Shown: positions 33,635 to 41,368 of the stretch, one piece after another
How the letters are laid out: each line of letters starts with the position of its first letter
Position numbering within the stretch: position 1 is the stretch's first letter
From: 40CM-2-70-7 sp035631315
GTDB lineage: Bacteria > Gemmatimonadota > Gemmatimonadetes > Gemmatimonadales > GWC2-71-9
Length of the DNA: 64,000 nucleotides
Direction of reading: 5' to 3'
NCBI GenBank assembly: GCA_035631315.1
Contig: DASQIZ010000045.1
Location: 62,001-126,000 of the forward strand
Notes under the pieces: generated by a model
The model's database searches: none
What the model was told of the DNA's origin: nothing
What the model saw: only the letters and a program-made list of their open reading frames with translations
Translations under genes and position numbers: made by a program

Positions 33635-34696
33635 CTACTTGGAGAGTGGCTCCAGGCTGGCGACGAAGCGCGCGAAGTACTGCTTCCAGGCGGCGGCGAC
33701 CGTGTGGGTGCCGTGGCCGCGCGTCAGGTCCGATATGGGGAGCAGGACGTACCGGCCATGCCGCACCTTGGGGAACAAGGTGGTCATGACATCGAGGGAC
33801 GGGGGATTCACCTCGTCGTCGGCCGAGTTGATGGCGAGCACCTGCGCCTTGATGCGGCCGAGGTCGCGTGAGGGATCGTAGTCGCGGGACGCGTCGAACT
33901 GGTAGAGAAAATCGTTCGCATCCGTGATGGCGAGCTCGCGGTCCATCCACCGGGTGATGTCGGCGTCCGCCGAGTCGCGCGTCGGGAACGCCTGCTGCAG
34001 GCGGCGGGGGCTCGAGCCCATGAAAAACAGCACCTCCAGTGCACCGCGCAGGCCCGGAGGCTGAGAGGTGTACTCCCCATCGTGCCAGGCCGAGTCCGTG
34101 CGAATGGCGTCCATCGCCATGCGACGCAGCATCCGGTTCCTTCCCGCGATTTGCGCCGGCAGGCAGGCGAGCGGCACCGCGCCGTCCATGAAGTCCGGGT
34201 AACGCTCGGCCCACATCCAGCTGTGCATGCAGCCCATCGAAGTGCCCATCACCACGAGCAGATGGTCGACGTGCAATCCTTCCGTCACGAGCCGGTACTC
34301 GGCGGTCACCAGATCGGTGTACGCGTAGTGCGGAAAGCGCTGGCGGAGGCCGTCGGACGGCTTTGATGAACGGCCATGACCGATGTCGTCGGGCAGGATG
34401 ATGTAGTGCGTCGTGGTGTCGAGTGCCTCACCGGGACCGTAGAGCTCGGTGAAGAGGGGATTGAGGAACTGACGCCCCGTTCCGCCGGTTCCGTGGAGCA
34501 CGAGAACCGCGTTCGAGACGTGCCCGGCGGCATTGCGCCGCGGGTGACCGAGAGTCAGGTAATGGAGCTTGAGCACCGCCAGGGACTCGCCATCGGCGAA
34601 ATGGAAATTGGCGATCATGAACGTGGCGGTATCGCCTTGGGCTTGAAGGGCGACCGGCAGGAGCAGCGCGACAAGGACGGCGAGAGAACGGCGCAT
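33635..34696 (-). CDS. Secreted alpha/beta hydrolase (MetX/homoserine O-acetyltransferase-like)
   Basis: 353 residues. Signal peptide MRRSLAVLVALLLPVALQAQ. The alpha/beta fold is clear: oxyanion HGTGGTGRQFL, nucleophile elbow VMGTSMGCMHSW with the Ser, an acidic residue in INSADDEVNPP, and the catalytic His in RGHGTHT. The arrangement around LNPLFTELYGPGEALDTTTHYIILPDDIGHG is that of the MetX family, but with a signal peptide it is not the cytoplasmic methionine enzyme. It probably hydrolyses an ester or amide in the periplasm; substrate unknown. Confidence 0.82.
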   Translation of the reverse strand: MRRSLAVLVALLLPVALQAQGDTATFMIANFHFADGESLAVLKLHYLTLGHPRRNAAGHVSNAVLVLHGTGGTGRQFLNPLFTELYGPGEALDTTTHYIILPDDIGHGRSSKPSDGLRQRFPHYAYTDLVTAEYRLVTEGLHVDHLLVVMGTSMGCMHSWMWAERYPDFMDGAVPLACLPAQIAGRNRMLRRMAMDAIRTDSAWHDGEYTSQPPGLRGALEVLFFMGSSPRRLQQAFPTRDSADADITRWMDRELAITDANDFLYQFDASRDYDPSRDLGRIKAQVLAINSADDEVNPPSLDVMTTLFPKVRHGRYVLLPISDLTRGHGTHTVAAAWKQYFARFVASLEPLSK

Positions 34697-34708
34697 GGGA
34701 ACGTCCGG

Positions 34709-35227
34709 CTAGAGGTAGCGCTCCTTCAGGATCTGGGCGTGGTGGAAGCAGTGTCCGGCCACGATGTAGGCCAGCGCGCGAACCGTGACGGAGTTGTCGG
34801 AGGCGACCCCACTCATCGTGAACATCGATTCCGTCATGCCCGAGAAGAGCGACAGGGTCGCGCGCCGGACGTGCTCGAATTCAGCTCCGATATCGCTGAT
34901 GTGCCGCTGATCGGCCGCGGCGGCGGCTGCGTACGCCTTCTGGTCGAAGCTCGGCAGGGGAGACTTTTCACCGCGTGAAAAGCAGAGCGCCCGCGTCGTG
35001 AAGATGCGCTCCGCGTCATTCACGTGGCTCACCAGCTGCGCGACGCTCCATTTGGCGGGCTCGTACCGGAATGAGGCACGTCCCTCGGGGACGGACTTCA
35101 CCAGCGCGCCGAACTCCATTCCCTGGCGGGTCAGGATCTCGATGAGATTCCCCTGGGGCACGAGGTCGATGTACTTCTGATAGTACTCGTTGAACTCCCC
35201 GGCGCGCGGACGTTCGATCTCGATCAT
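34709..35227 (-). CDS. DinB-family protein
   Basis: 172 residues from the ATG at 35227. DinB four-helix metal-binding fold: KWSVAQLVSHVNDAERIFTTRAL carries the first His (VSHV), and YIVAGHCFHHAQILKERY carries the HxxxH pair, giving the three-His site. DinB superfamily members include thiol transferases and many uncharacterised proteins. The start overlaps the stop of the serine hydrolase gene (ATGA), and the hydrolase at 33635 follows after 12 bases. Confidence 0.88.
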   Translation of the reverse strand: MIEIERPRAGEFNEYYQKYIDLVPQGNLIEILTRQGMEFGALVKSVPEGRASFRYEPAKWSVAQLVSHVNDAERIFTTRALCFSRGEKSPLPSFDQKAYAAAAAADQRHISDIGAEFEHVRRATLSLFSGMTESMFTMSGVASDNSVTVRALAYIVAGHCFHHAQILKERYL

Positions 35228-36309
35228 GGCGCTCCCTTCGAAAAGAAAACCAGGTCGGCGATCTGGTCCGCGATCTTGCCGGTGTCGCCGCCATTCCGGT
35301 TGCTCAGCACGACGATCGCCGCATGCAGGTCGGGGAATCGGACGATGGTGTTCCGGAAGCCGCTGGTTTCCCCGTGATGCCAGAGCCGCCGGGCTCCCCG
35401 AAAGGTATCGACGTACCATCCGAACCCGTAGCCGGTCTTGGTCCCGTCCGACAGCACTCCCGACGTGAACCCCTCGGCCAAACGCGGCTGGTCGAGCAGC
35501 TGGCTCCCCTGAAGCGCCTCACACCACTTCGCGAGGTCCTCGACGGACGAATAGATCCCGCCGTCCCCGCGCGTGGCACTCGTGACGCTCTGATCGGTCG
35601 CCTTGAACGTCGGTGCGGCCGAATCAGGTGTGTACCCGTAGGCCCGTGCCGGGACCGCCGGACCACCCTTTTCGAACAGAAGGGTGTTGTTCATGCCCGC
35701 CGGGTTGAACACGCGCTCCTCGAGGAACTTCGGGAATGGCATCCCGGAGGTCCGTTCGACGATCAGCCCCAGGAGAACGTACGCGGTGTTGCTGTATTGG
35801 AACTTGGTCCCCGGCGGAAAGTAGAGGGTGTCCTTCTTCGAGATCATCGTCAGAACGTCGGCGTCCGACACTTGCACGGTCTGGGTGTCGGGAATCAGGT
35901 CTTCGTAATCCCAGATGCCGGACGTGTGGGTCAGGAGCTGGCGAACGGTCAGGAGCCGGAGATGATCCGGCAGACCGGGGAGGAGGTACCCGATCGGCTC
36001 GTCGTACCGCAGCTTGCCGTCCTTCGCCAGCAGCATGATGGACAGCGCGGTGAACTCCTTGGTGAGGGAGGCGAGCCGGTAGTCGGTGCCCGGCGTGGCG
36101 GGAGTGGCCGGGTTGAGATTGGCCAGGCCGTACGCGTGCTCGTACAGCACCTTGCCATCCCGGATCACGGTGACGCTCGCGCCCGGCACCGCGCCCGTGT
36201 AGTCGTGAAAGAGGGCATCGATTGAGCTGTGCTGAGGCGCGGGCAACCCGGTCGCCACGGCACAACCGGCCAGGAGACACAGCGCCAACACCGGGATCGA
36301 GGTCGTCAC
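35224..36309 (-). CDS. Serine beta-lactamase-like hydrolase, lipoprotein
   Basis: 361 residues from GTG 36309, chosen because it overlaps the upstream stop as GTGA and places a lipobox well (LALCLLAGC, lipidated C16). Class C beta-lactamase/DD-peptidase fold: S81-L-T-K84 active site, Y172-S-N174, and a C-terminal HHGETSGF in the KTG position. Such proteins (EstB/PBP4*-like) act as esterases, D-peptidases or amidases. A role as a true beta-lactamase cannot be inferred. It is co-transcribed with ArsC-like and DinB genes. Confidence 0.85.
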   Translation of the reverse strand: MTTSIPVLALCLLAGCAVATGLPAPQHSSIDALFHDYTGAVPGASVTVIRDGKVLYEHAYGLANLNPATPATPGTDYRLASLTKEFTALSIMLLAKDGKLRYDEPIGYLLPGLPDHLRLLTVRQLLTHTSGIWDYEDLIPDTQTVQVSDADVLTMISKKDTLYFPPGTKFQYSNTAYVLLGLIVERTSGMPFPKFLEERVFNPAGMNNTLLFEKGGPAVPARAYGYTPDSAAPTFKATDQSVTSATRGDGGIYSSVEDLAKWCEALQGSQLLDQPRLAEGFTSGVLSDGTKTGYGFGWYVDTFRGARRLWHHGETSGFRNTIVRFPDLHAAIVVLSNRNGGDTGKIADQIADLVFFSKGAP

Positions 36310-36665
36310 GCCGCGCACCATTCCTTCCAGGTCGCATCGGCCAGGCCGATGGTGAGCCGGTTCTCGTTGCGTACGAGGGGCATCTTCAGGAGCAGAGGTT
36401 CGAGGGAGAGTTTCTCCAGCCACCGCTCGTCCGACAGGCGGGCGACGCCGAGTCCCAGCTCAGTGTAGCGGCGGGAGTCGCGGTCGACGAGATGGAGGGT
36501 CCCGAACTTCTGCGCAAAGCGCCGCAGTTCGCCCAGGGACGCCGGGCGTTCGTTCAGATCCACGAAGTGCGTCTTGACGCGCCGTTCGGCAAAGAAGCGA
36601 AGGGCGGCACGGGTGTCCGCGCTCTTTCTGACGCCAAAGATCTGGACTTGCTGGGGACCGGCCAT
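36306..36665 (-). CDS. ArsC/Spx-family protein lacking the catalytic Cys
   Basis: 119 residues, typical length for ArsC/Spx. The fold markers are present (VQIFGVRKSADTRAALRFFAERRVKTHFVDLNERP, later KMPLVRNENRLTIGL with the RPI/V-like segment), but the N-C-D-T active-site position reads K-S-A-D-T (A16), so the nucleophilic Cys of arsenate reductase is missing. Arsenate reduction is therefore not expected; a Spx-like binding role is possible. Promoter: the minus strand has TATAAT 9 bases before the ATG, implying a leaderless transcript divergent from the EamA gene. Confidence 0.7.
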   Translation of the reverse strand: MAGPQQVQIFGVRKSADTRAALRFFAERRVKTHFVDLNERPASLGELRRFAQKFGTLHLVDRDSRRYTELGLGVARLSDERWLEKLSLEPLLLKMPLVRNENRLTIGLADATWKEWCAA

Positions 36666-36673
36666 GAGACGGC

Positions 36674-36683
36674 AATTATAATT
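36674..36683. promoter_or_regulatory. Palindromic AATTATAATT: divergent -10 boxes for two leaderless genes
   Basis: The perfect palindrome AATTATAATT in a GC-rich background gives TATAAT on both strands (36677-36682 plus; 36680-36675 minus). The distance from each -10 to the start codon is 7 bases (GTG 36690) and 9 bases (ATG 36665). Initiation about 7 bases downstream of a -10 would fall at or next to each start codon, so both messages would be leaderless. The whole intergenic gap is only 24 bases. Confidence 0.65.
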
Positions 36684-36689
36684 CGGGCC

Positions 36690-37550
36690 GTGAGCCCGCG
36701 CCTCAAGATCCTCGCCGCCGCCGTCCTGTTCTCCACGTCCGGCGCGGCGATCAAGTATCTCACGCTCGATGTCTGGCAGGTGGCGGGACTCCGAGGCCTG
36801 GTCGCCGGCGTCGCGCTCCTCGTGATGCTGCCCGAGGCGCGCCGCGGATGGACCTGGCGCACCTTCCTGGTGGGAACGGGCTACGCCGGCGCCACGATCA
36901 CCTTCGCGCTCGCCAACCGGCTCACCACGGCGGCCAGCGCGATCTTCCTGCAGTCCACGAGTCCCCTGTTCATTCTGCTCCTCGCGCCCGTTCTGGTCGG
37001 CGAGCGGGCGCGCCGCCGCGATCTCGGCGTGATGGCTGCGATGGCCGTCGGGATGGCGCTCTTCTTCGTCGGCATGGATCAGCCCGGCCGCGTCTCGCAG
37101 AATCCGGTCGCCGGGGACCTGATCGCGCTGCTCTCCGCGCTTACCTGGGCACTCGCCATCGTCGGTTCCCGGTGGATCGGACGCGGGAGTGACGCCCACG
37201 CGGCGGTGGCCGCCTCGGCGGCCGTCGGCAACCTCCTCTCGTTCGTGTTCTGTGTACCCTTCGGTCCGGTGCTCACCGGCTTGGACGCCGGTCAGGCCGG
37301 CATCCTCCTCTACCTCGGCATTTTCCAGCTCGCGCTGGGCTACGTGCTGATTTCGAAGGCTCTGCCGCACGTGCCGGCGCTCGAGGTGTCGCTGCTGCTC
37401 CTGATCGAACCGGTGGTGAGCCCGATCTGGGCGTTCCTACTGGTGAGCGAAGTACCGGGAATGTGGTCCCTGGTGGGAGGGGGGATCATCCTGGTGGCGA
37501 CGGTGCTCAACGCGCGCGTCAGGGAAGAGGTGGTTCCTCCTGCCGATTGA
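36690..37550 (+). CDS. EamA/DMT-family transporter
   Basis: 286 residues from GTG 36690. About ten membrane helices arranged as two EamA repeats: first KILAAAVLFSTSGAAIKYLTL...ANRLTTAASAIFLQSTSPLFILLLAPVLVGER, second GDLIALLSALTWALAIVGSRW...ALPHVPALEVSLLLLIEPVVSPIWAFLLVSEVP. The family exports or imports metabolites such as amino acids. There is no RBS; a -10 box lies 7 bases upstream, so it is probably leaderless. Substrate unknown. Confidence 0.88.
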   Translation: MSPRLKILAAAVLFSTSGAAIKYLTLDVWQVAGLRGLVAGVALLVMLPEARRGWTWRTFLVGTGYAGATITFALANRLTTAASAIFLQSTSPLFILLLAPVLVGERARRRDLGVMAAMAVGMALFFVGMDQPGRVSQNPVAGDLIALLSALTWALAIVGSRWIGRGSDAHAAVAASAAVGNLLSFVFCVPFGPVLTGLDAGQAGILLYLGIFQLALGYVLISKALPHVPALEVSLLLLIEPVVSPIWAFLLVSEVPGMWSLVGGGIILVATVLNARVREEVVPPAD

Positions 37551-37552
37551 TC

Positions 37553-37597
37553 CCGCGGGCTGACAGCCCGCTCTCGGCTCGATCGCGCCCTAAAGTT
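37553..37597. repeat. Dispersed hairpin repeat, copy 1
   Basis: GCGGGCT (37555-37561) and AGCCCGC (37565-37571) form a 7-bp stem with loop GAC, followed by CTCTCGGCTCGATCGCGCC and CTAAAG. The same layout recurs at 41200-41240. It starts 4 bases after the EamA stop codon. The rest of this 198-nt gap holds a second GC hairpin near 37690 (CCGGGGCTAATCCCGG) and the FusA2 Shine-Dalgarno (GAAGGAGG). Confidence 0.7.
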
Positions 37598-37748
37598 GGG
37601 TCTGAGCTTGACTCACCGCAGGCGCGGCGACGGCGCTCGCGAGCGCGGCGAAGACACAAACCCTGGCCGGGCCGGGGGTTCCCGCGCCTAGCCGGGGCTA
37701 ATCCCGGCGGCCATATTCGCAGGAATTCGCGCCGAAGGAGGCATACGC

Positions 37749-39845
37749 ATGCGCGTGTACAAGACGGAGGACATCCGCAACGTGGCCGTGGTAGGCCACG
37801 GCGCGAGCGGCAAGACTTCCCTGGTCGATGCACTCGCGTTCGTGGCCGGAACGAGCAAGCGCCACGGGTCCGTGAAGGACGGCACCGCCCTCACCGATTA
37901 CACCCCCGACGAAATTCAGCACAAGTACTCCATCAACCTGGCGCTCGCCGTCGCCGAGTGGATGGACGCCAAGATCAACCTCATCGACACGCCCGGATAT
38001 CTGGACTTCACCGGCGACGCACTCGCCGGCGTCTGGGCCGCGGACGGCGCGGTGGTGGTGCTGGCGGGCTCGGCGGGTGTCGAGGTCGGAACTGAGAAGG
38101 TGTGGCAGTACTGCGAGGAGCGGGGCACGCCGCGCATTCTCTTCGTGTCGATGATGGACAAGGAGCATGCGGACTTCGAGAAGGTGTTCAATCAGGTCAA
38201 GGAGCGGCTGACCGCGAAGGTGATCCCGGTGGAGATTCCGGTGGGCGAGGGCCCCGACTTCCATGGGATCATCAACCTGTTCTCGAAGAAGTGCCACATG
38301 TACAAGAAGGGCACCAAGGCCGGCGAGTACGAGGAGGTCGACGTCCCCCCCGAGTACCAGGACCGCTTCCAGAAGTACTCCGAGGCGCTGATCGAGAGCA
38401 TCGCCGCGACCGACGACACCTTGCTCGAGCGCTATCTGGGTGGCGAAGAGATCGGACGGGACGAGGCGATCAAGGCCATGAAGTCGGGGATGGCGCGCGG
38501 CGAGCTCTTCCCGCTGTTTTGCGGCGCCGCGGAGCTGACGTACGGCACCAAGGCCCTGCTGAGCAAGATGGTCGAGCTCATGCCCTCACCGAAGGACGTT
38601 CCCGATGCCGAAGGCCAGGTGTGGGGAAACGCCCAGAACGTGACGTGCGCGCCCACCGACCAGGGGCCTCTCGTGGCGCGGGTGTTCAAGACGATCTCCG
38701 AGCCGCACGTGGGCGACGTCTCGTACTTCCGGATCGTGTCGGGGATGGTGAAGAACGGGCAGGACGTCTACAACGCGCCCCGGCAGGCGGTTGAAAAGCT
38801 CAATCACCTCTGCGTGTCGGTCGGGAAGGACCGGACCGAGGTGCAGGAGCTGCACGCCGGTGACATTGGATGTGTGGCGAAGCTGCGGGACACGCACACG
38901 AACGACTGCCTGTCCAGCAAGGAGCACCCCATCGTCCTGCCCAAGATCCCGTTCCCGGAGGCGATCGTGACCTCGGGGATCGAGGTCAAGCAGCGGGGCG
39001 AAGAGGACAAGCTCTCGATAGGGCTCCACAAGCTCCACGAAGAAGATCCGACCTTCCAGCACGAGTACTCATCCGAGCTGGGCCAGACCCTGATTCGCGG
39101 GCTGGGCGAGCGGCACATCGAGATCGTGGTCGGCCGCCTGGCACGCAAGTTCGGCGTTCACGCCCTGCTCACCAAGCCGAGGATCGCCTACCGCGAGACG
39201 TTGCGCGGGAAGGCCGAGGGGCAGGGAAAGCACAAGAAGCAGTCGGGTGGCCGGGGGCAGTATGGCGACTGCTGGATCCGCCTGGCCCCGATGCCTCGAG
39301 GTACCGGTGTGGTGTTCGAAGACCACATCGTGGGCGGTGTGATCCCGCGGCAGTACATCCCGGCGGTGGAGAAGGGCGTGGAGGAAGCCGCGGCACGCGG
39401 GCCGATTGCCGGCTATCCCGTGGTCGATTTCAAGATCGAGCTTTACGACGGGTCGTATCACGACGTGGACTCGAACGAGATGTCGTTCAAGATGGCCGGG
39501 ATCCTGGCCTTCAGAAACGTGAGTCCCAACTGCAAGCCGGCGCTCCTCGAGCCCATCGTCGAGCTGTCGGTCTGGACGCCCGACGATGCACTCGGCTCCG
39601 TGATGGGAGACCTGTCGTCACGCCGGGGGCATATCCTCGGCAGCGAGCCCGATGGGCGCCTGACCCGGGTGAAGGCGCATGTGCCCGAGGCGGAGCTCGA
39701 CAAGTACGCGACGACGCTCCACTCGATCACGCATGGCCGCGGGACGTATCACGCCCAGTTCTTCAAGTACGAGCAGGCGCCGCCTGAGGTCGCCACGAAG
39801 ATCGCAGAAACGCGCAAGAAGGAGCTGGAAGAGGCCAAGGCCTAG
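37749..39845 (+). CDS. fusA2: Elongation factor G-like protein (EF-G2 type)
   Basis: 698 residues with all five EF-G domains. The P-loop is GHGASGKTS (16-24) rather than GHIDAGKTT of canonical EF-G, DTPGYLDF is G3, and the rest of the GTPase motifs are divergent (no obvious NKxD; SMMDKEHAD at that place). These features mark the EF-G-like FusA2 group, which is separate from the translocase gene in the str operon. Role unclear: ribosome-associated GTPase, perhaps in recycling or stress. Strong RBS GAAGGAGG 9 bases before the ATG. Confidence 0.88.
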   Translation: MRVYKTEDIRNVAVVGHGASGKTSLVDALAFVAGTSKRHGSVKDGTALTDYTPDEIQHKYSINLALAVAEWMDAKINLIDTPGYLDFTGDALAGVWAADGAVVVLAGSAGVEVGTEKVWQYCEERGTPRILFVSMMDKEHADFEKVFNQVKERLTAKVIPVEIPVGEGPDFHGIINLFSKKCHMYKKGTKAGEYEEVDVPPEYQDRFQKYSEALIESIAATDDTLLERYLGGEEIGRDEAIKAMKSGMARGELFPLFCGAAELTYGTKALLSKMVELMPSPKDVPDAEGQVWGNAQNVTCAPTDQGPLVARVFKTISEPHVGDVSYFRIVSGMVKNGQDVYNAPRQAVEKLNHLCVSVGKDRTEVQELHAGDIGCVAKLRDTHTNDCLSSKEHPIVLPKIPFPEAIVTSGIEVKQRGEEDKLSIGLHKLHEEDPTFQHEYSSELGQTLIRGLGERHIEIVVGRLARKFGVHALLTKPRIAYRETLRGKAEGQGKHKKQSGGRGQYGDCWIRLAPMPRGTGVVFEDHIVGGVIPRQYIPAVEKGVEEAAARGPIAGYPVVDFKIELYDGSYHDVDSNEMSFKMAGILAFRNVSPNCKPALLEPIVELSVWTPDDALGSVMGDLSSRRGHILGSEPDGRLTRVKAHVPEAELDKYATTLHSITHGRGTYHAQFFKYEQAPPEVATKIAETRKKELEEAKA

Positions 39846-39846
39846 C

Positions 39847-41208
39847 GTGGCCGATCTCTTTCAGTTCTGGTTTGGGTGGGTCACTCCTGTGGGCCGGCGC
39901 CGGTATTTCCTTCACGGCGCCGGCCTCATGTTGTTCAAGTACTTGGCCGACACCGCGGTGGTCTGGTTCGCCACCGGCCACATGTGGACTCCTGCCGTCT
40001 ACTTCAGTCCCCTCTGGACCGTCCGGCAACAGACCCTGGGGCCGGGAAGCGATGGGCTCGCCCTTGGGCTGGCGATCTGGACCCTGCCATTCCTGTGGAT
40101 CGGGGTCTCCCTCACCATGCGGCGTGCGATCGACGCCGGCAGCTCGGCGTGGCTCGCCATCCTGTTCTTCATTCCGGGCGTCAACTACCTCGTGATGCTG
40201 GGGCTCAGTGTCGCCCCCACGGGCCGGCCTCGCCCAATTCCCGTTCCCGCCGAGATGGACGACCGGTTGCGGGCAGCCGTGTTCGCCATCGCGGGTGGCT
40301 TGGCGGTCGCGGTCCCCTCGACGGTCCTCGCGATCTATTTCAAACAAGCCTATTCGACGGGACTCTTTCTGGGCACGCCGCTCACGCTCGGTGCGATCAG
40401 CGCCAACATCTACAACAGGCGGCAGCGGGCGTCATACCTGGACACTGTTCCCGTGGTACTCCTGACGGTGGCGCTGGCGGGGGCAGTCATGATCCTGTTC
40501 GCGCTCGAGGGTCTTCTCTGCATCGCGATGGCCTTCCCCATTGCGGTGGTACTGGCCCTCATCGGTGCGGCTCTTGGGCGCGCCATCGCGTTGCGGTCAC
40601 CCGAGCGGCCCGCCGCGACTCGAGCGGCGGCTCTCGCGCTGCCGTTGTTCATCCTCGCTGAGCCGGCCAAGGCGCCGGCCCCGATCCGCGAAGTCGTGAC
40701 GACGGTCGAAATTGCGGCCCCGCCCGAGCGGGTCTGGAAGACGGTGGTGGCCTTCCCCGAGCTGCCGCCTCCCGCGGAGGCCATTTTTCGGGCGGGGGTG
40801 GCCGCGCCGATTCGCGCCCATATCGATGGGACGGGGGTTGGGGCGATCCGGTACTGCGAGTTCACGACCGGGGCGTTTGTCGAGCCGATCACCAGGTGGG
40901 ATGAGCCGGCGGTGCTGGCATTCGATGTGACGAAGAATCCGGCGCCGATGAATGAGCTGTCACCGTACCGGAAGGTCTACGCGCCCCATCTCGATGGGTA
41001 TTTCCAGGCCACCAAAGGAGAGTTCGAGCTGGTGGCACTCCCGGGGGGCCGCACGCGGTTGGTGGGACACACCTGGTACCGGATGGAGATGTATCCGCAG
41101 GTTTACTGGGAGGGGATGGCCGACCGGATCATCGAAGCCATTCATCGCCGGGTGCTCGAGCACGTGAAAATAGTGGTCGAGAAACCCGGCCCAGTTCCCG
41201 CGCCCTGA
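39847..41208 (+). CDS. DUF805-like membrane domain fused to an SRPBCC (polyketide cyclase-like) domain
   Basis: 453 residues from GTG 39847, two bases after the fusA2 stop. The N-terminal ~270 residues are membranous: FWFGWVTPVGRRRYFLHGAGLMLFKYLADT, then YNRRQ, resembling DUF805-type proteins with aromatic-Arg motifs. The C-terminal ~150 residues are a soluble START/SRPBCC fold (IREVVTTVEIAAPPERVWKTVVAFPELPPP, then GAIRYCEFTTGAFVEPITRWDEP, and the C-terminal helix WEGMADRIIEAIHRRVLEHVK). SRPBCC domains bind hydrophobic ligands. I do not know this fusion. Confidence 0.7.
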   Translation: MADLFQFWFGWVTPVGRRRYFLHGAGLMLFKYLADTAVVWFATGHMWTPAVYFSPLWTVRQQTLGPGSDGLALGLAIWTLPFLWIGVSLTMRRAIDAGSSAWLAILFFIPGVNYLVMLGLSVAPTGRPRPIPVPAEMDDRLRAAVFAIAGGLAVAVPSTVLAIYFKQAYSTGLFLGTPLTLGAISANIYNRRQRASYLDTVPVVLLTVALAGAVMILFALEGLLCIAMAFPIAVVLALIGAALGRAIALRSPERPAATRAAALALPLFILAEPAKAPAPIREVVTTVEIAAPPERVWKTVVAFPELPPPAEAIFRAGVAAPIRAHIDGTGVGAIRYCEFTTGAFVEPITRWDEPAVLAFDVTKNPAPMNELSPYRKVYAPHLDGYFQATKGEFELVALPGGRTRLVGHTWYRMEMYPQVYWEGMADRIIEAIHRRVLEHVKIVVEKPGPVPAP

Positions 41209-41245
41209 GAGGGCGCTCTCGGCGCGGTCGCGGCCTGAAGGCCTT
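41200..41245. repeat. Dispersed hairpin repeat, copy 2
   Basis: GCGCCCT (41200-41206) and AGGGCGC (41210-41216) form a 7-bp stem with loop GAG, followed by TCTCGGCGCGGTCGCGGCC and TGAAGG. Stem-loop size and the TCTCGGC-CG-TCGCG-CCT-AAG tail match copy 1 at 37553. The hairpin contains the stop codon (TGA 41206-41208) of the DUF805-SRPBCC gene. The following 120 bases to the next ATG show a GGAGG RBS (41356-41360) and nothing else definite. Confidence 0.7.
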
Positions 41246-41368
41246 CACTGCCAACGCTCCGTGAGGAAGTGGGGATGCCATTTGTAACTCGGGCTGTCAC
41301 CATCAAGGCGGGCGCCGCGGGGCGCATCAAGCTGGTTCGGATTCAGACCTGAGCTTGGAGGTACTGGG

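Noticed and set aside
33635..34696. Methionine-pathway homoserine O-acetyltransferase (metX)
   Set aside because: A clear signal peptide and no met genes nearby; only the fold is shared.
37676..37705. Riboswitch upstream of fusA2
   Set aside because: Only simple GC hairpins of REP type are visible; no conserved aptamer core could be recognised.
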